DNA from: an uncultured Pseudomonadota bacterium
GTDB lineage: Bacteria; Pseudomonadota; Gammaproteobacteria; Methylococcales; Methylomonadaceae
Assembly (NCBI GenBank): GCA_903867225.1
Contig: CAIPQN010000052.1
Span: forward strand, 1-58,798
DNA length: 58,798 nt
Reading direction: 5' to 3'
Part shown: one piece after another, positions 1 to 9,081 of the stretch
How positions within the stretch are numbered: the stretch's first letter is position 1
Layout: each line of letters begins with the position of its first letter
Notes under the pieces: generated by a model
The model's database searches: none
Seen by the model: the letters and a program-made list of their open reading frames with translations, nothing else
Told to the model about the DNA's origin: nothing
Program-made: the position numbers and the translations under genes

Positions 1-44
1 TGATCTAAAACTTGAATTTTCACAAATACATCCTGATTCAACAT
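1..44 (-). CDS. istA: IS21-family transposase IstA, N-terminal fragment
   Basis: On the minus strand an ATG at 44-42 opens a frame reading MLNQDVFVKIQVLD before the window ends. IstA proteins of IS21 elements start in this way (ML-x-x-E/D-x-F/V-x-x-I-K/Q), just before their helix-turn-helix. The position, about 90 bp inside the element's terminal repeats, is right for istA. Only 14 codons are visible, so activity cannot be judged. Confidence 0.6.
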   Translation of the reverse strand, partial: MLNQDVFVKIQVLD

Positions 45-137
45 AATAATTTCGCGGTAAAGAAAAACCGCTATTTTGAATCAAGGGGGTCAATTTTATT
101 CCGTCGTTAGGGGGTCATTTTTACTCCGTTGGTAACA
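1..137 (-). mobile_element. IS21-family terminus, cut by window edge
   Basis: Two tandem 25-bp units (85-109 and 110-134), each starting GGGGGTCA and containing TCCG, precede a terminal GGTAACA ending at 137. Read on the minus strand the element starts TGTTACC. Multiple short terminal repeats of this GGGGTCA type and a TG..CA end are typical of IS21-family elements. The first codons of istA follow inside it. The element runs off the left edge of the window. Confidence 0.75.
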
Positions 138-204
138 ATGTTGTCTTGTAGTTCTTAAATCCGCCGATAGTCCCTGCAAACCAATGCAGGTAGAAATTTA
201 GGGT

Positions 205-213
205 GGCTTGAGG
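205..213. repeat. target-site duplication, left copy (second copy 405-413)
   Basis: GGCTTGAGG directly abuts the left terminal inverted repeat of the MITE-like element and recurs exactly after the right one. The next two bases (CA) also match, but on the left they already belong to the element. Confidence 0.75.
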
Positions 214-404
214 CATAAGTATCTACACAAGTTTTATTGCTTATAAAACAAAATGTTAAGTTTATTTTTTGTGTTCTTAAAGTAAATTCGTTTAGATTTT
301 TACATCTAATTTGAATGAGTTTTGGAGTTTTAACTTTATGAAAAATCACAAAAATGCTTATAACAACTTGATTTTTAAATTAAAAACTTGTGTAGATACT
401 TATG
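214..404. mobile_element. 191-bp MITE-like element with perfect TIRs and 9-bp target duplication
   Basis: The 22 bases at 214-235 (starting CATAAGTATC) are an exact reverse complement of 383-404 (ending GATACTTATG). The 9-bp sequence GGCTTGAGG occurs immediately outside both ends, at 205-213 and 405-413, which is a target-site duplication. The 147-bp interior is AT-rich and has no convincing gene. The perfect repeats and intact duplication point to a fairly recent insertion. A 9-bp duplication would fit mobilisation by a transposase of IS4- or IS1-like type, but the parent element is not in this window. Confidence 0.8.
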
Positions 405-456
405 GGCTTGAGGCAGATTTCCAAAAATAGCAAAAATGGTAACAAGCCGCTGAAAA

Positions 457-659
457 GAGACTGTAAGAATTTCTGTCTAAACAGTTAAAAGGTAGGAGGT
501 AATCGGTCTTCAAACCAAATCATAAACTGAACGACTAATGCGAGGATATTTGCCATCCCACTTAGAGGCAAAGGCATCAAGCTCTTTTTCAGCTTCGTCA
601 ACGGTGATGGAATGATAAATCGCCTTTAAATGGGTAATTCTGAGCAAAAAATCATGCTG
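457..659 (-). pseudogene. IS256-family transposase, 3' remnant
   Basis: The minus strand from 659 to 510 encodes 49 residues and a stop, including the segment KAIYHSITVDEAEKELDAF followed by ASKWDGKYPRISRS. This is the C-terminal region of IS256/Mutator transposases (a-x-LDAFAxKW-x-x-KYPxIxRSW). The sequence GAGACTGTAAGAATTTCTG starting at 457 resembles an IS256-family terminal inverted repeat, so the downstream end of the element is kept. Everything upstream of this C-terminal part, including the DDE catalytic core, is missing. The remnant begins three bases from the dusB stop codon. Not functional. Confidence 0.7.
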
Positions 660-661
660 TT

Positions 662-1627
662 CTAATTTAATCCTAATACCAATCGCACAAATGCTAGTTG
701 TTTTGCAGGTTCTAACGTTTGATTGATTTTTGATTTGAGTGATAAATCTACTTCGTCAATATGACCAAAATACCAACCGATATGTTTACGCGCCAATCGC
801 ACGCCCAAACCTGAACCGTAAAACGAATATAAATTTTCTAAATGCAGCGTTAGGACACGATAAATTTCGTTTCTCGACGGTAATTCGAGCAATTCGTCGT
901 GCATTAAAAAATGTGAGATTTGTTGAAATAACCACGGATTTCCTTGCGCGGCGCGTCCAATCATAATCGCATCTGCGCCTGTTTTATTCAAAACAAAACG
1001 CGCTTTTTCTGGTGAATCAATGTCACCGTTGGCGATAACTGGAATGTTCACGGCTTGTTTGACGAGTTTAATGGTTTCATATTCAGCGAATCCTTCAAAT
1101 TTACAGGCGCGAGTGCGTCCGTGAATCGTCAATGCCGCCACGCCAGAATCTTCGGCAATTTTCGCAATCGTGAGCGCGTTGCGATTTTCATAATCCCAAC
1201 CCGTGCGAATTTTTAAAGTGACAGGAACATTAACGGCATTCACCACAGCTTCGAGGATTTGTTTTACTAAAATTTCATCACGCAATAACGCCGAACCTGC
1301 TGCCACAGAACAGACTTTTTTTGCTGGACACCCCATGTTGATGTCAATAATTTGTGCGCCATTTTCAACATTGAAACGGGCAGCTTCGGCTAAATCGTGG
1401 GGATTTGTACCGAGAATTTGAACGGAACGCAAACCGCTGTTTTCAAAGTGTTCAGCGCGTAATAAGGTACGAGGATGATGACGTAAGATGGGATTTGACG
1501 CGACCATTTCGGAAACTGTTAAACCTGCGCCGAATTGGGTGCAGATTTCTCTAAATGGCGCGTCGGTAATTCCCGCCATTGGCGCGAGAATTAAGTTGTT
1601 AGAAAGTTGATGATGGGCGATTTGCAC
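662..1627 (-). CDS. dusB: tRNA-dihydrouridine synthase B
   Basis: FMN- and NADPH-dependent enzyme that reduces uridine to dihydrouridine in the tRNA D-loop. The 321-residue length is usual. The TIM-barrel start LILAPMAGITDAPFR (12-26) and NMGCPAKKV (97-105), with the expected catalytic Cys100, are visible, as is a late GRAAQGNPW that contacts phosphate. It is the last gene of the minus-strand run accC-prmA-membrane protein-dusB. In many gammaproteobacteria fis follows dusB; here an IS256 remnant follows directly. The C-terminus (LAFVRLVLGLN) looks complete, so the insertion appears not to have truncated the gene. Confidence 0.95.
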   Translation of the reverse strand: MQIAHHQLSNNLILAPMAGITDAPFREICTQFGAGLTVSEMVASNPILRHHPRTLLRAEHFENSGLRSVQILGTNPHDLAEAARFNVENGAQIIDINMGCPAKKVCSVAAGSALLRDEILVKQILEAVVNAVNVPVTLKIRTGWDYENRNALTIAKIAEDSGVAALTIHGRTRACKFEGFAEYETIKLVKQAVNIPVIANGDIDSPEKARFVLNKTGADAIMIGRAAQGNPWLFQQISHFLMHDELLELPSRNEIYRVLTLHLENLYSFYGSGLGVRLARKHIGWYFGHIDEVDLSLKSKINQTLEPAKQLAFVRLVLGLN

Positions 1628-1644
1628 GTTTATTTGATTATGAA

Positions 1645-2181
1645 CTAATCTTTTTTAACGGCTTCGTCTTCATTCCAAATCGGATTTTTTAAATCATCTG
1701 GGTGTAATTTCGCTGCATCGGCTGGGTAAATATGCCAAAACGATTTGTCGATACACGCATTGTCGTAGTTTTCTTTTTCGGCGTGTGTGAATGGACACCA
1801 AAAATTTTCTACTAATTTCACTAAGTACGAATGCCATTCAAATAACGCCACGCTCACTGGGCAATACCAAGAACAATTCAAAATCCAAAACAATTTTGAT
1901 TGTGATGTACTTAATGCAAATGAACCGTCCATTTTGATTTGCGTTTTCAAATCGTAACGGTGACTTTCTTTCGCAGGCAAATAATCGCGCAAGGTTTTAA
2001 CATCTTTCGCTCCCATCCAAAGCAAATGCGTGTATGACCAATACGCACTCAGGAAAATGAATGGTAAGGTAAGAATAGGCAAATAAATCATTACCATACC
2101 GATGGCGCGTTTCCAAACCGGGACGTTTTTATAATGTTTACCGATATGTACACGACTGCAATTTTCGCAGGCTTTTTTCAT
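1645..2181 (-). CDS. conserved-looking membrane protein with CxxC start, unknown function
   Basis: A 178-residue protein I do not recognise. It opens with MKKACENCS, a CxxC that could bind metal, followed by one strongly hydrophobic segment at about residues 27-55 that probably spans the membrane once or as a hairpin. The soluble C-terminal part is rich in Trp, Cys, His and acidic residues and ends in Asp-Pro-rich sequence and EDEAVKKD. It lies 17 bp upstream of dusB and 28 bp downstream of prmA on the same strand, so it is probably cotranscribed. Its placement in a translation/fatty-acid operon gives no clear functional clue. Confidence 0.7.
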   Translation of the reverse strand: MKKACENCSRVHIGKHYKNVPVWKRAIGMVMIYLPILTLPFIFLSAYWSYTHLLWMGAKDVKTLRDYLPAKESHRYDLKTQIKMDGSFALSTSQSKLFWILNCSWYCPVSVALFEWHSYLVKLVENFWCPFTHAEKENYDNACIDKSFWHIYPADAAKLHPDDLKNPIWNEDEAVKKD

Positions 2182-2209
2182 AAGTTTTCCTTTTTTAAGG
2201 TTTAAATTG

Positions 2210-3085
2210 TTATTTTTTACGACCGTTTAAACGTATCCAATCTTCTTGTTGAATGCGTGGCGCGAAATCGATTTTTTCTGCGTAAGCTTCAATCACGGAA
2301 TCAGCTTGTTCTGCCAAAATACCTGATAAAACTAAATCACCATTTTCAACCACTAACGCGCAAATTGATTGTGATAAATCAATCAGCGGTTTTGCCAGAA
2401 TATTCGCCAAAACTACGTCAGCTTCAAACGATTTAAAATCTCCAGGCAAATAGCAGTGAATTTTGTCTGAAACATTATTTTTTAAAGCATTGTCACGAGT
2501 TGCTGTTAAGGCTTGCGGGTCAATGTCTACGGCATGAGCGACTTTTGCACCAAGTAAAATCGCGGCAACCGCTAAAATTCCCGAACCACACCCGTAATCA
2601 ATCACGGTTTTGTCGGTTAAATCGTTGTTTGCGAGCCATTCCAAACATAACGCCGTTGTCGGATGTGTGCCTGTGCCAAACGCCAAACCTGGGTCGAGTG
2701 TTAAACAAACTGTGCCTTCTTCGCGTTGTTCCTGGTCGGTCGGACAAACCCACAAACGTTCGGCGAATTTCATTGGGTGATAAAATTCCATCCATGCTCG
2801 TTCCCACGCCTGATCTTCGATAAATTCGTATTTCCACGTTTCGCCAATCGTTTTGAATTTTCGGTTCATTTCCGTTTTTACCGTTTCAGGTTCAACGTTC
2901 AATTCAAACAGCGCGACTACTTCAGTGTTTGTCCAGATTTTGGTTTCGCCAATGCGCGGTTCATAAACGGGTTCATCTTCGGCATCCATATAAGTGACAG
3001 AAACCGCTCCTAAATGAGAGAAATGTTTGGCGATTTTTGGCGCAGATTTTTCGCTAGTTGTTACGGTAAGTTGATGCCAGGACAT
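2210..3085 (-). CDS. prmA: ribosomal protein L11 methyltransferase
   Basis: SAM-dependent enzyme that trimethylates ribosomal protein L11 at several amino groups. The 291-residue length is normal. The L11-recognition N-terminal half is followed by DPGLAFGTGTHPTT (131-144), the family signature, and by SAM motif I VIDYGCGSGILAV (161-173), with DIDPQA further on and the NILAKPL active-site loop (N-x-x-x-x-P type). It lies between accC and dusB, the usual gammaproteobacterial setting. A stem-loop in the accC-prmA gap may trim transcript levels. Confidence 0.96.
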   Translation of the reverse strand: MSWHQLTVTTSEKSAPKIAKHFSHLGAVSVTYMDAEDEPVYEPRIGETKIWTNTEVVALFELNVEPETVKTEMNRKFKTIGETWKYEFIEDQAWERAWMEFYHPMKFAERLWVCPTDQEQREEGTVCLTLDPGLAFGTGTHPTTALCLEWLANNDLTDKTVIDYGCGSGILAVAAILLGAKVAHAVDIDPQALTATRDNALKNNVSDKIHCYLPGDFKSFEADVVLANILAKPLIDLSQSICALVVENGDLVLSGILAEQADSVIEAYAEKIDFAPRIQQEDWIRLNGRKK

Positions 3086-3120
3086 TGAATATAAAGTGCG
3101 GGAAGTGAGAAGAATTTAAA

Positions 3121-3144
3121 TGGACGTGAATGTATTCGCGTCCA
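3121..3144 (-). terminator. stem-loop between accC and prmA, possible attenuator
   Basis: TGGACGTGAA (3121-3130) pairs with TTCGCGTCCA (3135-3144) across a four-base loop, with one G-T pair. On the minus strand it is followed only by a mixed AT stretch, so termination would be weak. It could be partial attenuation or an RNA processing site. Confidence 0.4.
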
Positions 3145-3168
3145 CGCAAAATGAGTAAAAACAGTTTT

Positions 3169-4515
3169 TTATTTGTAAATACCCAATTTTTTTTCTAAAT
3201 AATGGATATTTTGTCCACCCGTCGCAAACGCGCTGTCCGTCATAATATCGTGTTGTAAAGGAATGTTCGTTTTGATGCCGTCGATAATAATTTCATTTAA
3301 CGCGGTTCGCATTCGCGCAATTGCACTTTCGCGCGTTTCACCATGAGCAATCAATTTTCCAATCATCGAATCGTAATACGGAGGCACTTTGTAACCATTG
3401 TAAATGTGCGTTTCGCACCGAATGCCAGGACCGCCAGGCATGTGGAATTGTTCAATTGTACCTGGACACGGCATAAACGTTTTTGGATCCTCAGCATTCA
3501 ATCGGCATTCAATCGCGTGACCTTGAATTTTAACTTGGTCTTGTGTAATAGATAATTTCTCGCCTGCCGCGATTCGCAATTGTTCTTTTACAATATCAAA
3601 TCCCGTCACCATTTCAGTGACTGGATGTTCAACTTGTACGCGGGTATTCATTTCGATAAAAAAGAATTCGCCTTTTTCGTACAAAAACTCAAACGTTCCC
3701 GCGCCACGATAACCAATATCAATACAGGCTTTCGCGCAACGTTCACCTATAAATTTACGTTGTTCTTCGGTAATTCCAGGCGCGGGAGCTTCTTCAACAA
3801 CTTTTTGATGACGACGCTGCATGGAGCAATCACGTTCACCCAAATGAATCGCGTTGCCATAATTGTCCGCCATCACTTGAAATTCAATGTGACGAGGATC
3901 TTCTAAAAACTTTTCCATGTAAACAGTCGGATTACCGAACGATGCGCCCGCTTCAGCTTTAGTCATTGAAATCGCGTTAATCAATGCTGCTTCAGTATGA
4001 ACAGTACGCATTCCTCGCCCGCCGCCGCCTCCCGCCGCTTTGATAATGACAGGATAACCGACTTCACGCGCCAATTTTAAATTTTTATCCGCGTCATCAG
4101 AAAGTGGATCGTTATTGCCTGGAACGCAGGGAATTCCTGCTTTCAACATTGCATTTTTCGCTGAAATTTTGTCGCCCATCATGCGAATCGTTTCCGCTTT
4201 TGGACCAATAAATACAAAACCACTTTGCTCAACTTTTTCGGCAAAATCTGCGTTTTCAGACAAAAAACCATAACCTGGATGAATGGCTTCTGCGTCGGTT
4301 ACTTCGGCAGCACTGATAATTGCAGGAATGTTCAAATAACTATCCGCTGAATTCGCAGGTCCAATACATACTGATTCATCCGCCAATCGAACGTGTTTCA
4401 AATCACGATCCGCTTCTGAATGCACCGCGACGACTTTAATGCCTAATTCACGGCAAGCACGCAAGACTCGTAATGCAATTTCACCGCGATTAGCGATAAC
4501 GATTTTATCAAACAT
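3169..4515 (-). CDS. accC: acetyl-CoA carboxylase, biotin carboxylase subunit
   Basis: ATP-dependent carboxylation of the biotin carried by AccB, the first half-reaction of malonyl-CoA formation for fatty acid synthesis. The 448-residue length matches the family. The N-terminal [15 protein letters not shown], the ATP-grasp glycine-rich loop [11 protein letters not shown] (160-170) and the catalytic block [14 protein letters not shown] at about 290 are all present. The gene starts 11 bp after accB, as in most gammaproteobacteria, so the two subunits are made from one transcript. Confidence 0.97.
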   Translation of the reverse strand: MFDKIVIANRGEIALRVLRACRELGIKVVAVHSEADRDLKHVRLADESVCIGPANSADSYLNIPAIISAAEVTDAEAIHPGYGFLSENADFAEKVEQSGFVFIGPKAETIRMMGDKISAKNAMLKAGIPCVPGNNDPLSDDADKNLKLAREVGYPVIIKAAGGGGGRGMRTVHTEAALINAISMTKAEAGASFGNPTVYMEKFLEDPRHIEFQVMADNYGNAIHLGERDCSMQRRHQKVVEEAPAPGITEEQRKFIGERCAKACIDIGYRGAGTFEFLYEKGEFFFIEMNTRVQVEHPVTEMVTGFDIVKEQLRIAAGEKLSITQDQVKIQGHAIECRLNAEDPKTFMPCPGTIEQFHMPGGPGIRCETHIYNGYKVPPYYDSMIGKLIAHGETRESAIARMRTALNEIIIDGIKTNIPLQHDIMTDSAFATGGQNIHYLEKKLGIYK

Positions 4516-4526
4516 AACGCGCTACC

Positions 4527-4970
4527 TTATTCAATGACAAACAACGGTTGACCGTATTCCACGGGTTCAGCGTTTTCAACCAAAATTTGCGTAATTACAC
4601 CGCTTTGGTCAGATTCAATTTGATTCAAAATTTTCATTGCTTCGATAATGCACAAAGTATCGCCCGCTTGCACGGTCTGTCCAATTTGTACAAACGATTT
4701 ACTACCTGGTGATGCTGAACGATAAAACGTACCAACCATCGGCGATTTAACAATATGACCTTTAATTTCTGGTTTTGCCATTGGTGTTGCAGGCGTAGAT
4801 TCATTGCCCAATGTAATAACAGACGTGGTCGGAGCATTGGCGTAAGTTATCGGTGCAACTGCCGTGTAACGATTGATGCGAATAGATTCTTCACCCTCTT
4901 TAATTTCTATTTCGGCGATGTCTGAGGCTTGAATAATCTCGATGAGTTTTTTTATTTTTCTAATATCCAT
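4527..4970 (-). CDS. accB: acetyl-CoA carboxylase biotin carboxyl carrier protein
   Basis: Carries the biotin that shuttles CO2 between the carboxylase and transferase halves of acetyl-CoA carboxylase. The 147-residue chain has an N-terminal helical part, a Thr/Pro/Ala-rich linker (about 36-68) and a C-terminal biotinyl domain with the EAMKILN motif (110-116). Lys113 is the expected biotinylation site. It is the middle gene of aroQ-accB-accC, only 3 bp after aroQ. Confidence 0.96.
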   Translation of the reverse strand: MDIRKIKKLIEIIQASDIAEIEIKEGEESIRINRYTAVAPITYANAPTTSVITLGNESTPATPMAKPEIKGHIVKSPMVGTFYRSASPGSKSFVQIGQTVQAGDTLCIIEAMKILNQIESDQSGVITQILVENAEPVEYGQPLFVIE

Positions 4971-4973
4971 GAT

Positions 4974-5420
4974 TTAAGATCTCTCGGTTAATAATCGGTG
5001 AGCGGCTTGTAACGCCAATTCATAGCCCATTGCGCCTAATCCACAAATTACGCCTTGCGCGATGTCGGAAAAATAGGAGTGCTTTCGGAATGGTTCACGG
5101 GCATAAACATTCGATAAATGGACTTCAATAAAAGGAATTTTAGTTGCCAATAACGCATCGCGCATTGCTACACTTGTATGCGTAAAAGCAGCGGGATTGA
5201 TGATAATAAAATCAACCTGATTGATATACGCAGCATGAATCAATTCGATAAGCTCATGTTCTGCATTGCTTTGGCGAAACGTTAGAGAATGTTGTAATTT
5301 TTGCGCTTCTTGTTCAAGCGTATATTGAATATCGGCGAGCGTTTTATTGCCATAAAGACTGGGTTCGCGTATGCCCAATAAATTCAAATTTGGACCATTT
5401 AAAACAGTAATTATCGCCAT
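4974..5420 (-). CDS. aroQ: type II 3-dehydroquinate dehydratase
   Basis: Converts 3-dehydroquinate to 3-dehydroshikimate, the third step of the shikimate pathway. The 148 residues match the small dodecameric type II enzyme. The flexible catalytic loop [16 protein letters not shown] contains Tyr23, [11 protein letters not shown] (75-85) binds substrate, and EVHLSN places His101. It heads the aroQ-accB-accC run, a common gammaproteobacterial arrangement. Confidence 0.96.
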   Translation of the reverse strand: MAIITVLNGPNLNLLGIREPSLYGNKTLADIQYTLEQEAQKLQHSLTFRQSNAEHELIELIHAAYINQVDFIIINPAAFTHTSVAMRDALLATKIPFIEVHLSNVYAREPFRKHSYFSDIAQGVICGLGAMGYELALQAAHRLLTERS

Positions 5421-5585
5421 CGGTTTCTCTATTGAATAAACGGGTTGAAAACCCCTTAATTTTACCGTGTTGTTATCGTTTGTCCAGTTTAAGCACGAAA
5501 TGTGTTTAACTTCGCGAATTTTGGCAAACTTTGCAATTTCAGGTCGCTTCTAATAATTTAAAACCACAGTCTGTTTTGATAAAAA

Positions 5586-6923
5586 TTATCCAATTTCTTG
5601 TTTTACATCATCGGCTAACTGTTTTGCATAGTGTTCCACTTGGGATTGATTACTTCCTTCAACCATGACACGAATCAATGGTTCTGTTCCAGACGCTCGC
5701 AACAATACCCGACCATCTTTGCCCAGTGCTTGTTCTACCGAATGGACAGCCATTTGAATACCTTCATGTGTCATTAAATTCACTTTTTTAGTGGTTCGCA
5801 CATTGATTAACACTTGCGGATATTTCTGCATTCCTGATTTCAAATCGTGTAACGAGAGTCCTGTATTTTGCATTTCTGCAACCACTTGTAATGCTGCGAT
5901 AATTCCATCGCCTGTTGTGGTTTTGTCTAAACAAATAATATGACCAGAATTTTCCCCGCCCAACATTCCTTTATGTTTCATTAACATTTCAATTACATAG
6001 CGATCGCCAACATTTGCACGCAAGAGAGGGACGCTCAATTTTTGTAGCGCGTGTTCCATTCCTAAATTTGACATCAACGTACCGACGACAGGACCAGTAA
6101 GTAAACCCGATTTCAAACGAGCCTTTGCAATGATATAAATTAACTCATCACCATCAACGATTTCGCCGTTATGATCTACCATGATTATACGATCGCCGTC
6201 ACCATCTAACGCAATTCCGAAATCAGCTTTTTGTTCTAAAACAGTTTTGACTAAATTTTCAGGACTGGTTGCGCCATAACCTTCATTGATATTTAATCCA
6301 TTTGGTTCTGTGCCAATTGCAATAACTTGTGCGCCAAGTTCTTTAAATACATCAGGCGTAATGTGATAGGTGGCTCCATTGGCACAATCCACTACGATTT
6401 TCATACCGTCAAACGTCATTCCTGTAGGAACGCTCGCTTTACAAAATTCAATATAACGTCCCGCTGCATCAACAACACGTTTGGCTTTACCTAATTTTGA
6501 CGAATCGACTGTTGTAATGGGTAAATCCAGATATTCTTCAATTTTTTGCTCAATGTTGTCAGGCAATTTAGTGCCTTGTGCGGAAAAGAATTTAATGCCG
6601 TTATCAAAATATGGATTATGTGATGCGCTAATTACAATGCCAGCTTTTGCGTGTAGTGTTCTCGTTAAATAAGCCACTGCTGGCGTTGGCATTGGACCAA
6701 GTAAACTAGTATCTACACCAGCTGCAGTCAAACCAGCTTCTAATGCTGATTCAAACATATAACCCGAAATGCGTGTGTCTTTACCCACCAATACAAAATT
6801 ATGTCCTTCTTGTGCAAACACTTGTCCTGCTGCCCAACCAAGTTTTAATAAAAAATCAGGTGTAATGGGTGGCGTTCCTACTTTTCCGCGAATGCCATCA
6901 GTGCCAAAATATTTTCGTGTCAT
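5586..6923 (-). CDS. glmM: phosphoglucosamine mutase
   Basis: Interconverts glucosamine-6-phosphate and glucosamine-1-phosphate on the route to UDP-GlcNAc, peptidoglycan and lipopolysaccharide. The 445-residue protein shows [10 protein letters not shown] at the N-terminus, the phosphoserine loop [12 protein letters not shown] (Ser101), the metal-binding DGDGDR and the C-terminal phosphate-binding [12 protein letters not shown]. It lies downstream of ftsH on the same strand. Many gammaproteobacteria have folP between ftsH and glmM; here folP is absent and a terminator separates the genes. Confidence 0.96.
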   Translation of the reverse strand: MTRKYFGTDGIRGKVGTPPITPDFLLKLGWAAGQVFAQEGHNFVLVGKDTRISGYMFESALEAGLTAAGVDTSLLGPMPTPAVAYLTRTLHAKAGIVISASHNPYFDNGIKFFSAQGTKLPDNIEQKIEEYLDLPITTVDSSKLGKAKRVVDAAGRYIEFCKASVPTGMTFDGMKIVVDCANGATYHITPDVFKELGAQVIAIGTEPNGLNINEGYGATSPENLVKTVLEQKADFGIALDGDGDRIIMVDHNGEIVDGDELIYIIAKARLKSGLLTGPVVGTLMSNLGMEHALQKLSVPLLRANVGDRYVIEMLMKHKGMLGGENSGHIICLDKTTTGDGIIAALQVVAEMQNTGLSLHDLKSGMQKYPQVLINVRTTKKVNLMTHEGIQMAVHSVEQALGKDGRVLLRASGTEPLIRVMVEGSNQSQVEHYAKQLADDVKQEIG

Positions 6924-6954
6924 GTTTTATGCCTTCAAAATACGGTGATAAAAA

Positions 6955-6981
6955 AAGGAGAAGCGCGTCGCACTTCTCCTT
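6955..6981 (-). terminator. rho-independent terminator after ftsH
   Basis: AAGGAGAAG (6955-6963) pairs with CTTCTCCTT (6973-6981). On the minus strand the hairpin is followed by a run of T (complement of the A-run at 6950-6956). It lies just downstream of the ftsH stop and upstream of glmM, so glmM probably has its own promoter or relies on read-through. Confidence 0.8.
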
Positions 6982-7005
6982 AATTATTTTTAGTGTTAAT
7001 CGAGC

Positions 7006-8934
7006 TTAATGCTGCTCGACTGTTTTATCCAAAGAGGGTGGTAAGTCGGTATCAGTTTTCGTGTCGCCGACCACGATGTGTAAGCCACCACGCGGTAACG
7101 CATCATTCCAACCTTCTGGATCGCGCACTGGTTTACGCGCCATCAAATCCTCAATCTGACTTTTATCAATCGTTTCATATTTCATCAACGCCGCTGCCAT
7201 GCTGTGCAAAATATCCATATTTTCTTTTAGAATAGTTTCAGTGCGTTGATAGTTACGATCGATAAACAAGCGAATTTCTTCATCAATAGTATGAGATGTT
7301 TCTTCGGCAACCGTTTTGTGGCGCGTAACCGAACGACCTAAAAATACTTCGCCTTCTTCTTCACTGTACGAAAGTGGTCCAAGACGTTGTGAAAAACCCC
7401 ATTTCGTGACCATGTTTCGAGCTAATTCGGTTGCCCGCTCAATGTCATTCGATGCACCTGTGCTGACTTGTTCTGCGCCAAAAATGATTTCTTCCGCGAC
7501 ACGACCGCCGTACAAACTTGAAATCATGCTGTCTAATTTCTGTTTGCTGGCACTGTATTGATCACGTTCAGGTAAAAACATTGTTACACCTAATGCCCGA
7601 CCACGCGGCATGATACTCACTTTGTAAACTGGATCGTGTTCAGGTACTAATTTTCCAACAATTGCATGACCCGCTTCGTGATACGCCGTCATTTCTTTTT
7701 CTTTTTCATTCATGACCATCGAGTAACGCTCTACTCCCATGATGATTTTATCTTTCGCTTTTTCCAAATCCGCCATGTTAACAACACGTTTATTCATTCG
7801 TGCAGCAAATAACGCGGCTTCGTTAATCAAATTCGCTAAATCTGCACCCGAAAAACCTGGTGTGCCTTGTGCGATATATTTCACTTCGACATCATCTGAC
7901 GTTGGCACTTTTTTGATATGCACACCTAAAATTTGTTCACGTCCGCGCACATCGGGCAAACCAACAGTGACTTGTCTGTCAAAACGTCCTGGACGCAATA
8001 AGGCTTTATCTAAAACGTCTGGGCGGTTAGTTGCAGCAATAACAATGATACCTTCATTGCCTTCAAACCCGTCCATTTCAACCAACAATTGGTTTAAGGT
8101 TTGTTCGCGTTCATCATTGCCTCCGCCTAAACCTGCGCCACGCTGACGACCAACAGCATCAATTTCATCAATAAAAATAATACATGGCGCGTGTTTTTTC
8201 GCTGTTTCAAACATATCACGCACTCGTGACGCGCCAACACCAACAAACATTTCTACAAAATCCGAACCTGAAATGGTGAAAAATGGCACTTTTGCTTCAC
8301 CCGCAATAGCGCGAGCTAACAAAGTTTTACCTGTCCCTGGTGGACCAATCATCAATGCACCGCGTGGAATTTTGCCTCCCAATTTTTGATATTTCGCAGG
8401 GTCGCGCAAGAAATCAACCATTTCATCCACTTCTTCTTTTGCTTCGTCACAACCCGCAACATCTGCAAAAGTAATTTTGATTTGGTCTTCTTCGAGCATT
8501 CGCGCTTTGCTTTTGCCAAAACTCATGGGGTTTTTACCGCCAGGCATTCCACCATTCATTTGGCGCATGAAAAACACCCACACACCAATCAACAAAAGCA
8601 TCGGACCAAATGAAATTAATAACTGCATCAACATCGTAGGTTGTTCAGGAGCTAAAACTTTAATATCAACATTGTTAGCTAATAAATCATCAACGAGATG
8701 CCCATCGTTTGGCGAATATGTTTTAAAAACTTGCCCGTTTTGCAACTTACCTTTAATCGTGTTGTCATCAATAACAACCTGTTGCACCTGTCCCGCTTTC
8801 ACTGAATCAATGAATTGTGAATAGGACAACGACGCATCAACTCGTTCGTTTTGTTGGGGACTACTACTAAAATTATTAAACAGTGACATCAACAACATTG
8901 CGATGACACTCCAAACCAATATATTTTTTATCAT
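7006..8934 (-). CDS. ftsH: ATP-dependent zinc metalloprotease FtsH
   Basis: Membrane-anchored AAA protease that degrades misfolded membrane proteins and regulators such as RpoH and LpxC. I chose the ATG at 8934 (642 residues, MIKNILVW..., like other FtsH starts); a TTG nine codons upstream is the alternative. Two membrane segments (about 4-21 and 103-122) flank a periplasmic domain. Walker A GPPGTGKT (197-204), Walker B IIFIDEID, the second region of homology TNRPDVLD and the zinc site HEAGH (419-423) are intact. A TATAAT lies 39 bp upstream of the start. Confidence 0.96.
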   Translation of the reverse strand: MIKNILVWSVIAMLLMSLFNNFSSSPQQNERVDASLSYSQFIDSVKAGQVQQVVIDDNTIKGKLQNGQVFKTYSPNDGHLVDDLLANNVDIKVLAPEQPTMLMQLLISFGPMLLLIGVWVFFMRQMNGGMPGGKNPMSFGKSKARMLEEDQIKITFADVAGCDEAKEEVDEMVDFLRDPAKYQKLGGKIPRGALMIGPPGTGKTLLARAIAGEAKVPFFTISGSDFVEMFVGVGASRVRDMFETAKKHAPCIIFIDEIDAVGRQRGAGLGGGNDEREQTLNQLLVEMDGFEGNEGIIVIAATNRPDVLDKALLRPGRFDRQVTVGLPDVRGREQILGVHIKKVPTSDDVEVKYIAQGTPGFSGADLANLINEAALFAARMNKRVVNMADLEKAKDKIIMGVERYSMVMNEKEKEMTAYHEAGHAIVGKLVPEHDPVYKVSIMPRGRALGVTMFLPERDQYSASKQKLDSMISSLYGGRVAEEIIFGAEQVSTGASNDIERATELARNMVTKWGFSQRLGPLSYSEEEGEVFLGRSVTRHKTVAEETSHTIDEEIRLFIDRNYQRTETILKENMDILHSMAAALMKYETIDKSQIEDLMARKPVRDPEGWNDALPRGGLHIVVGDTKTDTDLPPSLDKTVEQH

Positions 8935-8972
8935 GTTATTTTTTGCAGCTCTCAATTTCAAAATCTTGAGTG

Positions 8973-8978
8973 ATTATA
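8973..8978 (-). promoter_or_regulatory. candidate ftsH promoter, -10 box
   Basis: A perfect TATAAT is present on the minus strand, about 39 bp upstream of the chosen ftsH ATG. No good -35 hexamer is visible at the normal spacing, and no clear RpoH-type promoter was found. Confidence 0.4.
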
Positions 8979-9081
8979 TCGGGAATCTATTTTCACCCGA
9001 CGATTTTTTACAGTTTTGCACGATGCACAATGTTTAAAATTTCTAAAAATTGTTTTTTCGAGCAATTAACGAAACGATTCT

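Noticed and set aside
155..349. 64-codon frame on the minus strand
   Set aside because: It begins inside the MITE-like element and runs across its left border into flanking DNA; composition is AT-rich noise and no domain is visible.
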